Positions 1 to 8,939 of a stretch of 44,957 nucleotides of DNA are shown here, one piece after another. Made by a program: the position numbers and the translations under genes. The notes below the pieces were generated by a model. It did no database searches. It was not told where the DNA came from and was given only the letters and a program-made list of their open reading frames with translations. The stretch's first letter is position 1, and each line of letters begins with the position of its first letter. The DNA is from Tannerellaceae bacterium. Its GTDB lineage: Bacteria > Bacteroidota > Bacteroidia > Bacteroidales > Tannerellaceae. Location of the stretch: positions 1 through 44,957 of the forward strand of contig JAIRPK010000050.1 of assembly GCA_031257015.1 (NCBI GenBank), given 5' to 3'.

Positions 1-432
1 AGTCTCCGTTGATTCTCCGAGTATCACGCTTGATTCTCCGAGAGTCTCCGTTGATTCTCCGAGTATCACGCTTGATTCTCCGAGAGTCTCCGTTGATTCT
101 CCGAGTATCACGTTTGATTCTCCGAGAGTCTCCGTTGATTCTCCGAGTATCACGTTTGACTCTCTGAGAGTCACGTTTGATTCTCCGAGAGTATATGGTT
201 GATTCTCGGAGTATCACGTTTGATTCTCGGAGAGTATATGGTTGACACTCGGAGAGTCACGCTTGATACTCGGAGAGTCTCCGTTGATTCTCCGAGTATC
301 ACGCGAGACACTCGGAGAGTCACGTTTGATTCTCCGAGAGTCTCCGTTGATTCTCGGAGAGTCACGTTTGACACTCGGAGAATCACGCTTGATTCTCGGA
401 GAATCAAAATAGCTTCTCGGAGAGAACAAGGG
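1..432. repeat. Tandem-repeat array A (21-bp units, dyad core)
   Basis: About 20 head-to-tail units are visible, and the array continues off the left edge. Units begin with GAT/GAC at 11, 32, 53, 74, 95, 116, 137, 158, 179, 201, 222, 244, 265, 286, 307, 328, 349, 370, 391 and 412. The spacing is 21 bp, with two 22-bp steps at the units ending GTATATGGTT. The core is GATTCTC-C/G-GAGA, a near-palindrome around one central base. Two unit types alternate at first (GAGAGTCTCCG and GAGTATCACG), giving a 42-bp higher-order period. Because 21 is a multiple of three, both strands stay open by chance; I do not call the resulting peptides genes. Its right end is about 130 bp upstream of the susC promoter. 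Confidence 0.97.
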
Positions 433-540
433 AGATAAGTGTAAGGTGGAATTACTTGAATGTTTCGCCTGATGCAGTATGTTGTTGCAAAGGCTTGGGA
501 TTTTGAACCGTCTTTGATTGAATATACTGTAAACAAGGTA
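433..540. other. Spacer between array A and the susC promoter
   Basis: Non-repetitive sequence with no convincing open reading frame or structure. It separates the last degenerate unit of array A from the promoter of the first susC gene. Confidence 0.5.
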
Positions 541-572
541 TTGTGGATGGCTTGGAGCACGGCTTACCTTTG
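541..572 (+). promoter_or_regulatory. Bacteroidota-type promoter of the peptide-uptake locus
   Basis: TACCTTTG at 565-572 is a perfect match to the Bacteroidota -7 box TAnnTTTG. A TTG at 541-543 lies 21 bp upstream as a -33 element. The predicted start site is near 579, leaving a leader of about 35 nt before the susC start codon. Confidence 0.6.
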
Positions 573-615
573 TATCAACAAGCTTTTCAAATATTAACTA
601 AACATAAGATTAATC

Positions 616-3600
616 ATGACTAAAGCATCAGCTTATTTATTAGTGTTTATTCTTTTCTCATGTCTTTCTGCCTTCGGACAGGGAGGAAGGGTGAAAATAG
701 AGGGAAGGGTTCTCGACGAGGCAACGAATGAGCCTGTCATTGGGGCGAGCATTTCGCTTGCCGGCTCGAAGGGAACAGGAACGGTCAGTGATGTGTCCGG
801 CAATTTTGTCCTGAATGTCAACTCGCTTCCGGTAACGATTTCTGTTCATTACATCGGTTATAAGAAGCAGGACGTGGATGTGCGGGCGTTGTCGAAGCCT
901 ATAATTGTACAGCTGCAGGAAACTGTTAATGCCCTGACGGAGGTGGTAGTCGTTGGCTACGGTACGCAGAAGCGGCAAGAACTGACCGGGGCTATTGCAT
1001 CGGTATCGCCAACAACGCTGAAACAGCATGTCGTATCTTTCGACAATCTGTTGGGTGGGGCGGTGGCCGGCTTGAATGTAACGCAGAGTTCAGGCGCTCC
1101 GGGGGCGACTTCGACGGTCCGCATCAGGGGCAGTAATTCCATCGCCGGAGGCAATGAGCCGCTATATGTAGTGGATGGTTATATTCTGTATAATGATAAT
1201 ACTTCGACGCGAACTGGCCTGGGAGGCAGCACGAGTGGAGTGGGGGGCGAGGGCGCTTCTGCCGGTACGGTTGACGGTGGTTTGAATCCGCTCACGAGTA
1301 TTAATCCTGCCGATATAGCAAGTATAGATGTCCTGAAGGATGTTGCAGCAACGGCTATTTATGGTTCGCGTGGCGCCAACGGGGTTATTATCATTACGAC
1401 GAAGAAGGGGAGTCGTGGACGGGATGCTGTTAATTATCAGTTTACGCTTGGCACACAGCGCGTCAATAAAAAGTTGGACTTGCTTAATGCTGAACAATGG
1501 GCTGGCCTCTTTACGGAGATTAGTCCGGATGGGAAAAGTCCTTACCAGCATGATTATGCCAATCGTTTGCTTCCGCAGGGACAAACAGAAGACTGGCAGA
1601 GTGCCGTCTTTCAGACTGCATACAGTCAGAATCATTCTTTATCGCTTAATGGGGGAGGCAATGATTATCGCTATTTGTTGTCTTTCAGTTATAATGATGA
1701 AACGGGGATTGTCCGCAATACCGGACTGAAGCGTTATATAGGTCGGATAAACCTGGACAAGGACTTGTTCAAGAAGCTGAACGTTGGCGCAAATATTACA
1801 ATAGGTCAGGCGACTTTGCAGGGATTGACTAATCAGGGCGGGTCGAATACATATAATTATGCAGTAAGAGTTTCGCCTCTTGTTCCTGTTCATAATAAGA
1901 ACTCGGACGACGGATATAATTATGCAAATCCGTTCGAGACGACAGATTATCGAATTGGTGACAAAACGCCGAATCCAATATCGGATCTTTTAAAATCAAC
2001 GGTGGAAACACGCAATATCTCCATACTCGGAAATGCTTATGCGCAATATCCTATCATTCCTCAGTTAGTGGCGAAGATAAATGCGGGTGTCAACATTAAT
2101 CATGCGACACAGAACTTTTATGCTCCGTCTACATCCGCACGTGGATTGCTGGTAAACGGATATGCCGGTGTTGGCAACAAGGATTACAGTACGACATTGC
2201 TGGAATTTACGCTTAATTACAAAAACGTCTTTGCCGGAATCCATTCAGTTGAAGCGCTTGCCGGCTATACAACCGAACATTCCGAGAATGAATATTCAAC
2301 TGCCGGAGCAAGTGGTTTTAAAAACGAAGCCTTGACTTACCATAGTTTGCAGAGCGGCGAAAGTCGCGACACGCCAACATCGGGCGGCGCTATATCTAAC
2401 ATTAATTCTTTTCTTGGAAGGGTGAACTACTCGCTGCTGGAACGCTATAATCTTTCGGCTTCGTTTCGTGCCGACGGTTCTTCGCGCTTTTCTCCGGGAC
2501 ATAAGTGGGGATATTTTCCTTCGGTGGGCGTTTCGTGGAATATTGACAAAGAATCGTTTTTTAGCAACTCGAAGGCGCTCTTGTCGCAGTTGAAGTTTAG
2601 AGCCAGTGCCGGACAGGTGGGGAATCAGGAGATTGGAGATTATTTGTATTCCCGTCTTTATACGCCGCGTAATTATTCATTCGGAAACCAGATAGTTGTA
2701 GGATATACTGCAACAAACTATGGGAACAGTGATTTGCGCTGGGAATCGACTGCGCAATATAATGCCGGTATTGATTTCGGTTTATTTGACAACCATTTGA
2801 ATTTTGTCATTGATGCTTATTACAAACTGACATCTGATTTGCTTGTCGATCTTCCGGTTGAACGCACTTCCGGCTTGCGGACGAAGATGACCAACATTGG
2901 GAACATCAGCAATAAAGGCGTCGAGTTCAGTGTCAATGCCATTGTTATTGACAGGAAGAACTTGCTGTGGGAAGTCACGGCTAATATATCTACCAACAGG
3001 AATAGGATTGAGAAGCTCGGAACGTCGGGATTCATTTCCGGTTCGACGATTGTCGATGTCGGCTTGCCGCTTGGAACTTTCTACGGTTATGTATTTGATG
3101 GTATTGTTCAGCCGGGAGAGGAATCCTCAACACCTGTTCCAACATGGCAAACAGGTGACAAGGTTGTACATGCCGGTGATGCCAAGTTTGCCGACCGTGG
3201 GGGTGATCCTAATTCAATAGATAATAATGACAGGGTTGTACTTGGCGATGCACAAGCTGATTTTATTTACGGATTCTCAACGCGACTGAATTATAGTCAA
3301 TTTGATCTCTCTGCATCATTCCAGGGCAGTTATGGGAACAAGCTTTATAATGCGTTCCGCAATACTCTTGAAACGCCTTCTCACAGTTATAACGGGTCTG
3401 CTGTGCTTGCCAATCGCTGGACGCCGGTAAACACCAATACGAATATCCCTCGTGCGATTCCGATTCCATATACAACAATAGATAGTCGCTATATCGAAGA
3501 CGCTTCATATTTGCGAATGAAGGACATTACGCTTGGATACACTCTCCGCCTGACAAAGGCAAAAACGGCACCATCTGTCAGGCTGTTTGTTTCGGCGCAA

Positions 3601-3741
3601 AATCTTTTTGTGTTGACGAAATATACAGGGTATGATCCGGAAGGTGCGCGTAACGGGTTTAGTGATCTTGAAATCGGAGTTGACAATGGAGTATATCCGC
3701 GTGCGAAATCTTTTCTGGCCGGTTTGGGGCTTTCTTTCTAA
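616..3741 (+). CDS. SusC/RagA-family TonB-dependent outer-membrane transporter
   Basis: This 1041-residue protein would form the outer-membrane channel of a SusCD importer, powered by TonB. Residues 1-22 are a signal peptide ending FGQ. A carboxypeptidase-regulatory-like domain spans about 28-105 (EGRVLDEATNEPVIGASI). The TonB-box/plug entry EVVVVGYGTQKRQELTGAI follows at about 109-127. The plug runs to about 265 and contains VRIRGSNSI and VLKDVAATAIYGSRGANGV, both SusC hallmarks. The rest is beta-barrel, ending in an aromatic LGLSF. Length is normal for the family. It is first in a plus-strand run with susD and two peptidases, so peptides are the likely cargo; that is inference from context. 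The start is supported by the promoter at 541-572. Confidence 0.95.
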   Translation: MTKASAYLLVFILFSCLSAFGQGGRVKIEGRVLDEATNEPVIGASISLAGSKGTGTVSDVSGNFVLNVNSLPVTISVHYIGYKKQDVDVRALSKPIIVQLQETVNALTEVVVVGYGTQKRQELTGAIASVSPTTLKQHVVSFDNLLGGAVAGLNVTQSSGAPGATSTVRIRGSNSIAGGNEPLYVVDGYILYNDNTSTRTGLGGSTSGVGGEGASAGTVDGGLNPLTSINPADIASIDVLKDVAATAIYGSRGANGVIIITTKKGSRGRDAVNYQFTLGTQRVNKKLDLLNAEQWAGLFTEISPDGKSPYQHDYANRLLPQGQTEDWQSAVFQTAYSQNHSLSLNGGGNDYRYLLSFSYNDETGIVRNTGLKRYIGRINLDKDLFKKLNVGANITIGQATLQGLTNQGGSNTYNYAVRVSPLVPVHNKNSDDGYNYANPFETTDYRIGDKTPNPISDLLKSTVETRNISILGNAYAQYPIIPQLVAKINAGVNINHATQNFYAPSTSARGLLVNGYAGVGNKDYSTTLLEFTLNYKNVFAGIHSVEALAGYTTEHSENEYSTAGASGFKNEALTYHSLQSGESRDTPTSGGAISNINSFLGRVNYSLLERYNLSASFRADGSSRFSPGHKWGYFPSVGVSWNIDKESFFSNSKALLSQLKFRASAGQVGNQEIGDYLYSRLYTPRNYSFGNQIVVGYTATNYGNSDLRWESTAQYNAGIDFGLFDNHLNFVIDAYYKLTSDLLVDLPVERTSGLRTKMTNIGNISNKGVEFSVNAIVIDRKNLLWEVTANISTNRNRIEKLGTSGFISGSTIVDVGLPLGTFYGYVFDGIVQPGEESSTPVPTWQTGDKVVHAGDAKFADRGGDPNSIDNNDRVVLGDAQADFIYGFSTRLNYSQFDLSASFQGSYGNKLYNAFRNTLETPSHSYNGSAVLANRWTPVNTNTNIPRAIPIPYTTIDSRYIEDASYLRMKDITLGYTLRLTKAKTAPSVRLFVSAQNLFVLTKYTGYDPEGARNGFSDLEIGVDNGVYPRAKSFLAGLGLSF

Positions 3742-3781
3742 GTATGGCAGTTATCAATCATTTAAAAACAAAAAAGAATAT

Positions 3782-5434
3782 ATGAAAAGAATAATATCAT
3801 TGCTGATTTTACCGCTTTTATTTGCAGGATGTAACGATTTAGACCTTAATCCGGTCAGCGGAGTAGATGAAGAACAGTTTTTTCGCTCCGACAAAGATGT
3901 CATTCTTGCTGTGAATGGAGTATATGCTGCGCTTGTGGAATCTGAAAGCGTGGTTATTGCCTGGTGTGTTGACCTGGGGTCTGATGTTACCCAAAATGGA
4001 ACTTCAATGCCTGAAGGTTCGGGAGCAGAGCTGTCTGCTTTCCAGTTTAACTCTACGAATCAGCATACATATTGGGCATGGAGCGATACTTATTATGGGA
4101 TTGGAAATGCAACAACACTTATTGACAAGCTAAATAATCCCAAAACAACCGTATCGGACGCTATTCGCAGACGGGTTCGCGGGGAAGCTGAATTTCTTCG
4201 GGCTTATTATTACTTCACGATTGTACAGTTGTTTGGAGATATTCCCCTTATCAGGGAGGCCGGCATAAATGCAGGAGTTGGCATAGAGCGTGAAGACAGA
4301 CATAAAGTGTATGAGTTTATAGTAAACGATTTGGAAAATGCAATCAAGGACTTGTCTGACTATCCTGCTTACGATTCTTATGGAGTTGAAGATAAGGGGC
4401 GCGTTTCACAACAAAGTGCTTACGGCTTGCTGGCAAAGGTTTATCTTGTTTGGGCACAAACAGACAGAGTGGATAATCCTAATGAAAAATATCTGAAGGC
4501 AATAGAAAATGCCAACAATGTTACTGGTTTTTCTCTGGAAGAGATATTTCACAGGAACTGGGAGAAGGACAATCGCTATGGCAAAGAAATGTTGTTCTCT
4601 GCAAATTATGTTGTTTCCCAGGAAAGCTTTGGAGATGGCGGCAATCATCTAACACATTGTGCTTTTTCAACAGGTTTCAATAATGAAGAAACGCCGCATG
4701 TGGTTGTGAGCGACCGTACTTTCTTTGATCGCTTCGACGACCGTGACCAGCGGAAGTATGCAACATTCCTGACGCATGCCGTTAATCCAGATAATGGCGA
4801 TACAACCATATATACATTGCCTCGCTATGCCAAATATGTGGACTTGACAGCGCCTGCAACAAGTTCCAAAAACAGGGAACTTAATGCTTCAATCTTGCGC
4901 TATGCAGAAGTTCTGTTAATAAAGGCGGAGGCCATCAACGAACTCTACCGGCAACCCAACCAGGAGGCATACGAAGCCATAAACCAAGTGCGCCGCAGGG
5001 CATTCAAGGTCGGGGAATTTACCGACGGGACGGCAAGCGTCACGGAAGAAGATATAGAACTGAAAAATCTGGACTATCGCAGCTTTCAACAGGCTTTACG
5101 TCGTGAACGTCTGTTTGAACTGACTTATGAGCAAGTGCGATGGTATGACCTTGTGCGTTGGAAAACATTAATAAAGACTGTCAAACGTGTGCCGGCATCA
5201 AGCAAGAGAACGAACGTTTCTGCTGTGCATTATCGCTTCCCTGTTCCGCAGTCGCAGCGAGACCTCAATGACAAGCTGAGGCAAAACTGGGGCTATCCAG
5301 GCTCTAACGAAGCAGAGCCGGATTATGCCAAGCCGGACTACGAAGGAGGAGCGGAAAACAACGACGGATGGACGGATGCCCAAGTTCAATATCTGTATGA
5401 ACATATATCAACTCCTTCTATTCCCAACCGGTAA
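3782..5434 (+). CDS. SusD/RagB-family substrate-binding outer-membrane lipoprotein
   Basis: This 550-residue protein is the surface lid and binding partner of the SusC channel just upstream. I chose the ATG at 3782 because it gives a lipoprotein signal peptide, MKRIISLLILPLLFAGC, with the lipidated Cys at 17. The upstream in-frame extension from 3632 overlaps the end of susC and has no signal. SusD features include the N-terminal DLNPVSGVDEEQFF, the helical RGEAEFLRAYYYFTIVQLFG segment near residue 140, and the C-terminal RRERLFELTYEQVRWYDLVRW block. The stop codon overlaps the next start (TAATG), implying translational coupling to the M28 peptidase. Confidence 0.95.
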   Translation: MKRIISLLILPLLFAGCNDLDLNPVSGVDEEQFFRSDKDVILAVNGVYAALVESESVVIAWCVDLGSDVTQNGTSMPEGSGAELSAFQFNSTNQHTYWAWSDTYYGIGNATTLIDKLNNPKTTVSDAIRRRVRGEAEFLRAYYYFTIVQLFGDIPLIREAGINAGVGIEREDRHKVYEFIVNDLENAIKDLSDYPAYDSYGVEDKGRVSQQSAYGLLAKVYLVWAQTDRVDNPNEKYLKAIENANNVTGFSLEEIFHRNWEKDNRYGKEMLFSANYVVSQESFGDGGNHLTHCAFSTGFNNEETPHVVVSDRTFFDRFDDRDQRKYATFLTHAVNPDNGDTTIYTLPRYAKYVDLTAPATSSKNRELNASILRYAEVLLIKAEAINELYRQPNQEAYEAINQVRRRAFKVGEFTDGTASVTEEDIELKNLDYRSFQQALRRERLFELTYEQVRWYDLVRWKTLIKTVKRVPASSKRTNVSAVHYRFPVPQSQRDLNDKLRQNWGYPGSNEAEPDYAKPDYEGGAENNDGWTDAQVQYLYEHISTPSIPNR

Positions 5435-6483
5435 TGAAACAAACTGTTTGTTCGGGATTAGTAATACTTTTTAGTCTGTGCTCTTTGCCGATTTCAGCCG
5501 GGAAGCCCGACGCCGGATTAAATCTTATCCGCAAGCAGACCATCGAAGCTCATCTGTCTTTCCTTGCCTCCGACGCTCTTGAAGGGCGGGAGGCCGGGAG
5601 ACGCGGAGGGCGCGTTGCAGCTGAATATATTCAGGCCGTGCTGAAAGATTTGGATGTTAAGCCGCTTGGAGATTCTTTTCTTCAGCCTTTCGAGGCTTAC
5701 AGCCCGGCCAGAGACTACGGTGTTGACTTCCATGTGAACCGCGATTCGATTGAACAGTATAAACGACAGACGCACTATCGCAAGCTGGATTTGCAGAACG
5801 TCATCGGATATGTTGAGGGAGAGCGGAAGGAGGAGTATATAGTTATAGGAGCGCATTATGATCATTTGGGCGTTGATGATTTGCTCGTCGGCGACAAGAT
5901 TTATAACGGAGCTGATGATAATGCAGCAAGCGTCGCGGCACTGTTGCAGATAGCAAAGGCTTTTTCAGGCGAAAAGAAACCATTGAGAAGTCTCATCTTC
6001 GCCTTCTGGGATGGCGAGGAGGTCAATTATCTGGGGTCGGAATATTTCGTGGACAACTTCGCAAATACTTCGGCAATTAAGAGCTATATTAATTTGGATA
6101 TGATAGGGCGCGAGGGACTTATGCCGGTTCTTTTTCCAGAGTTTATTATTCCGGAAGCATCTTCAGAAAACACTGCCGGAGGCAATCAGTTTCATCTTCT
6201 TTATACCGAAGAACTGAATGATGAAACCATCCGTATTATCCACAATATTCAAAACAATAAACTGAATATTGAGGCTAAACCGAACGTTATCGCTCACCAG
6301 TCGCGAGGCAGCGATTACCTGGCTTTTTCCCTGAGACGGATTCCAATCTTATGGTTCTTCACCGGATTGCATCCCGAATATCATACGCCGGCAGACGAAA
6401 CAGCAACGGTTGATTTGGATAAGATTACCGAAATAACAAAAGCAACTTATCTTACAATAAAACAATTGTCAGAATGGAAATGA
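5434..6483 (+). CDS. M28-family zinc aminopeptidase, exported
   Basis: This 349-residue protein is predicted to trim amino-terminal residues from peptides using two zinc ions. A signal peptide covers about residues 1-22. The M28 metal ligands are all present: His141 in GAHYDHLG, the Asp pair at 161-162 in NGADDNAAS, Glu195-Glu196 in FWDGEE, Asp222 in NLDMIGR, and the late His in HPEYHTPADE. The start overlaps the susD stop by one base and the stop overlaps the next gene by four bases, so the genes are probably one transcript. An exported aminopeptidase beside a SusCD pair fits degradation of imported peptides in the periplasm. Substrate specificity cannot be read from sequence. Confidence 0.92.
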   Translation: MKQTVCSGLVILFSLCSLPISAGKPDAGLNLIRKQTIEAHLSFLASDALEGREAGRRGGRVAAEYIQAVLKDLDVKPLGDSFLQPFEAYSPARDYGVDFHVNRDSIEQYKRQTHYRKLDLQNVIGYVEGERKEEYIVIGAHYDHLGVDDLLVGDKIYNGADDNAASVAALLQIAKAFSGEKKPLRSLIFAFWDGEEVNYLGSEYFVDNFANTSAIKSYINLDMIGREGLMPVLFPEFIIPEASSENTAGGNQFHLLYTEELNDETIRIIHNIQNNKLNIEAKPNVIAHQSRGSDYLAFSLRRIPILWFFTGLHPEYHTPADETATVDLDKITEITKATYLTIKQLSEWK

Positions 6484-7124
6484 AAAGATCTATTTATGCG
6501 CTCGCGCTGCTCATTTTATTCTCATGCTCCAACAAAACAGAATGTAATAAATACTATCAGGCTAACGATTTTTATTCAATGAAAAGCGAAGGTTCGCTCG
6601 TGCTGATTGAACGGTTTAAAACATATCAGCAGACAACCGGAGTAACCTGCGGGCCGAGTTGCGCTCTTATGATTCTTGATCATTTCGGAAAGCTGGGTGA
6701 ACAAAACGAAATGTCGCTTAAATCTTTGCGGGGAACCGAGAAGGATACAACTTATCTACGCCATTTGTTGAACATTTTCGATGCGGTGGGAGCCGTCAAA
6801 TATGTTTCCACATTCGATTATGACCGTAAAAGTATCACGCCGGAGCTTCTGAGAGACTTCCTAAAAAAGGGAAGTCCCGTTATTGTCGGGTCTAACGAAT
6901 GGGGAGGCCATTGGCAGATAATAATCGGGTATGACACAATGGGAACAGATGCTTTGCAGGACGATGTGCTGATTTTGGCCGACCCCTACGACCGTACCGA
7001 CCATACGGAAGACGGATATATCGTTTACCCTCTGGAAAATTTTATTGAAGGGATATGGAGCAACAGTTACGACCCGGACTTCGACTGGGGTTTGTTTGTC
7101 GCCATATTGCCGGATGGGCAATAA
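6480..7124 (+). CDS. C39-like cysteine peptidase lipoprotein
   Basis: The ATG at 6480 overlaps the previous stop as ATGA and gives a lipoprotein signal, MKRSIYALALLILFSC, with Cys16. An ATG at 6474 is also in frame. The 214-residue product carries the peptidase C39-like layout: catalytic Cys57 in GVTCGPSCALMILDHFG, His144 in WGGHWQIIIGYD, and Asp168 in LADPYDRTD. C39 domains classically cut after double glycine in bacteriocin leaders, but free-standing lipoprotein versions like this one have no assigned substrate. Being last in the susC-susD-M28 overlap chain, it probably helps process imported peptides. The Cys/His/Asp assignment is clear; the function is inferred. Confidence 0.8.
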   Translation: MKRSIYALALLILFSCSNKTECNKYYQANDFYSMKSEGSLVLIERFKTYQQTTGVTCGPSCALMILDHFGKLGEQNEMSLKSLRGTEKDTTYLRHLLNIFDAVGAVKYVSTFDYDRKSITPELLRDFLKKGSPVIVGSNEWGGHWQIIIGYDTMGTDALQDDVLILADPYDRTDHTEDGYIVYPLENFIEGIWSNSYDPDFDWGLFVAILPDGQ

Positions 7125-7490
7125 TGAACAAAAACGACATGCTTAGCATCTCTGCTTACATGCTCTTTACCTCCCCAGACATGTTCGGAACATCTTTAAA
7201 CATGTGACGAACGTCTCTAGACATGTGACTTACATCTTTAAAGACGTGACGAACGTCTCTAGACATGTAACTTACATCTTTAAAGACGTAACGAACGTCT
7301 CTAGACATGTGACTTACATCTTTAAAGACGTAACGAACGTCTCTAGACATGTGACTTACATCTTTAAAGACGTAACGAACGTCTCTAGACATGTGACTTA
7401 CGTCTTTAAAGACGTAACGAACGTCTCTAGACATGTGGCGAACGTCTCAAAAGATGTGACGAACGTCTTTAAACATGTTCGGAAGTAAAA
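7125..7490. repeat. Tandem-repeat array B (42-bp units made of two 21-bp halves)
   Basis: The motif CTCTAGACATG recurs at 7215, 7257, 7299, 7341, 7383 and 7425, exactly 42 bp apart. A related half-unit, CTTTAAAGACGT, lies 21 bp out of step. Degenerate units extend left on the same 21-bp lattice (7194, 7173, 7152 and roughly 7131), almost to the stop codon of the C39 gene, and right to 7467. Dyads inside the unit are GACGT-AACGA-ACGTC and the 10-bp palindrome TCTTTAAAGA. The array fills nearly the whole gap between the C39 peptidase and the M20 gene. Open frames through it on both strands are by-products of the repeat length. Confidence 0.97.
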
Positions 7491-7525
7491 ACTTAAAACG
7501 GAAACAGAAAATTAAATCTTAAATT

Positions 7526-8797
7526 ATGGTTGGAAAGAAATATTTTATTTTAGGAATACTGATATTTAATGTCTTTATAATGGAAGCGCAAAAGCGGGTT
7601 AGTTCGACAGTGGTTTTGGAACATGTTAATGCTGTTGATAAATATATACGTGAAGTACGGGGCTATTTACATGAACATCCTGAACTGTCGGGAAAAGAGT
7701 TCGGAACGGCAAATTATATTCAAAATGAACTTGCGCAATTGGGTTTAGATGTAACCAAAGTGAAGGGCACGGGATTCTACGCTGTTTTGGATACGGAAAA
7801 GCCGGGCAAAACCATCGGTTTGCGCACTGATATTGATGCTTTGCCCATTGACGAGAATCCAATGAATTTAAAACAGGCAAAGAAATGGGTTTCCGGAAAT
7901 AAGGGCGTCTCTCATGTCTGTGGGCACGACGGGCATACTGCTATTTTGCTTGGAGCGGCGAAGATATTGGTCGATTTGAAGGCTTCTCTTGCCGGCAAAA
8001 TTGTTTTCATCTTTGAAGAGGGCGAGGAAACAAACTCCGGCATTAATGCCATGGTCGAAGCTCTTCGTCCGCTGGGCCTGGATGCTGTTTATGGAAACCA
8101 TCTTAAATCAAATATCGAAACGGGCAAGTTTTATATCAGGGAAGGGGCTATAATGGCAGGCACCGGCACTGTCGCTTTCGATGTAATCGGTCGAGGCGGC
8201 CATGCTTCACGTCCGGACTTGTCCATCAATCCTGTATTTGCAGCGGCAAATGTGTTAACCGGAATCTCCATCGCCTGGAATAATCAAAGGGATATTACCA
8301 AAACTCTCACGCTGGGAATAACACAGGTGCATGGCGGCGAGATTTATAATGTAATCCCCAATTCGGTGTATATCGGTGGCACGATACGTTTTTTTGATCA
8401 TGAAGAAGGCGAAAAAGGCTTTGCTCTTTTGCGCAAAGTCAGCGAAGATATTGCCCGCGCCCATAACTGTACGGTCAGGTTTCACGACAAAATGGGCATC
8501 GCGATGAAACCTGTCGTCAACGACAGCCTTTTGGTTCAATCAGCTCGCGATGCAATAAGAGAACTCTATCCGGAGAATGTCATCTCTGACGATCAATATA
8601 TCTGGTATGCCGCCGAAACATTCGCTCGATACAGCGAACTGGCTCCCTCCGTTTTTACTTTTGTCGGCATAAAGAATGATGCCCTCGGCAGTGGGGCCGA
8701 ACATCATAATGACCGTTTCGATATTGACGAAGATGCCTTGCAATATGGCGTTGGGGCCATGGTTCAGTTTGCGATAAATGGTGTGGAGAGGAAGTAA
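7526..8797 (+). CDS. M20-family metal-dependent amidohydrolase/peptidase, exported
   Basis: This 423-residue protein belongs to the M20D amidohydrolase group (N-acyl amino acid or peptide hydrolases). Residues 1-22 look like a signal peptide. Metal-site motifs are VCGHDGHT (Cys132, His134, His137), EEGEE at 164-168, His192 in YGNHL, HASRPD, and the C-terminal GAEHHNDRFDIDED. The inserted dimerisation domain occupies the middle. It follows the peptidase genes on the same strand but is separated from them by array B, so it may be the last step of the same peptide-degradation set, with separate control. No clear -7 box was seen between the array and the ATG. Confidence 0.9.
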   Translation: MVGKKYFILGILIFNVFIMEAQKRVSSTVVLEHVNAVDKYIREVRGYLHEHPELSGKEFGTANYIQNELAQLGLDVTKVKGTGFYAVLDTEKPGKTIGLRTDIDALPIDENPMNLKQAKKWVSGNKGVSHVCGHDGHTAILLGAAKILVDLKASLAGKIVFIFEEGEETNSGINAMVEALRPLGLDAVYGNHLKSNIETGKFYIREGAIMAGTGTVAFDVIGRGGHASRPDLSINPVFAAANVLTGISIAWNNQRDITKTLTLGITQVHGGEIYNVIPNSVYIGGTIRFFDHEEGEKGFALLRKVSEDIARAHNCTVRFHDKMGIAMKPVVNDSLLVQSARDAIRELYPENVISDDQYIWYAAETFARYSELAPSVFTFVGIKNDALGSGAEHHNDRFDIDEDALQYGVGAMVQFAINGVERK

Positions 8798-8939
8798 TAA
8801 GTTCCGAGCTTTCTGCTTTTAGTTTTTTTAATCTCTTATGCTTTATCAACATAAGTGCGGGGTTTTATTCTTCGTCCGGCGCAGCAGTTATTTCTTTCAA
8901 TCGACCTTATATTTAATATTATAGATGCACTTAATTCCT
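8798..8939. other. Convergent gap between the M20 gene and metH
   Basis: A 142-bp tail-to-tail gap with no repeat array. A small inverted repeat (CTTATG at 8835-8840, CATAAG at 8850-8855) is the only structure and would be a weak terminator at best. Confidence 0.4.

Noticed and set aside
171..560. Repetitive open frames in array A, and likewise at 7156-7488, 28952-29572 and 32925-33429
   Set aside because: They exist on both strands because unit lengths are multiples of three or lack stops. No ribosome-binding context, promoter or family signature supports translation.
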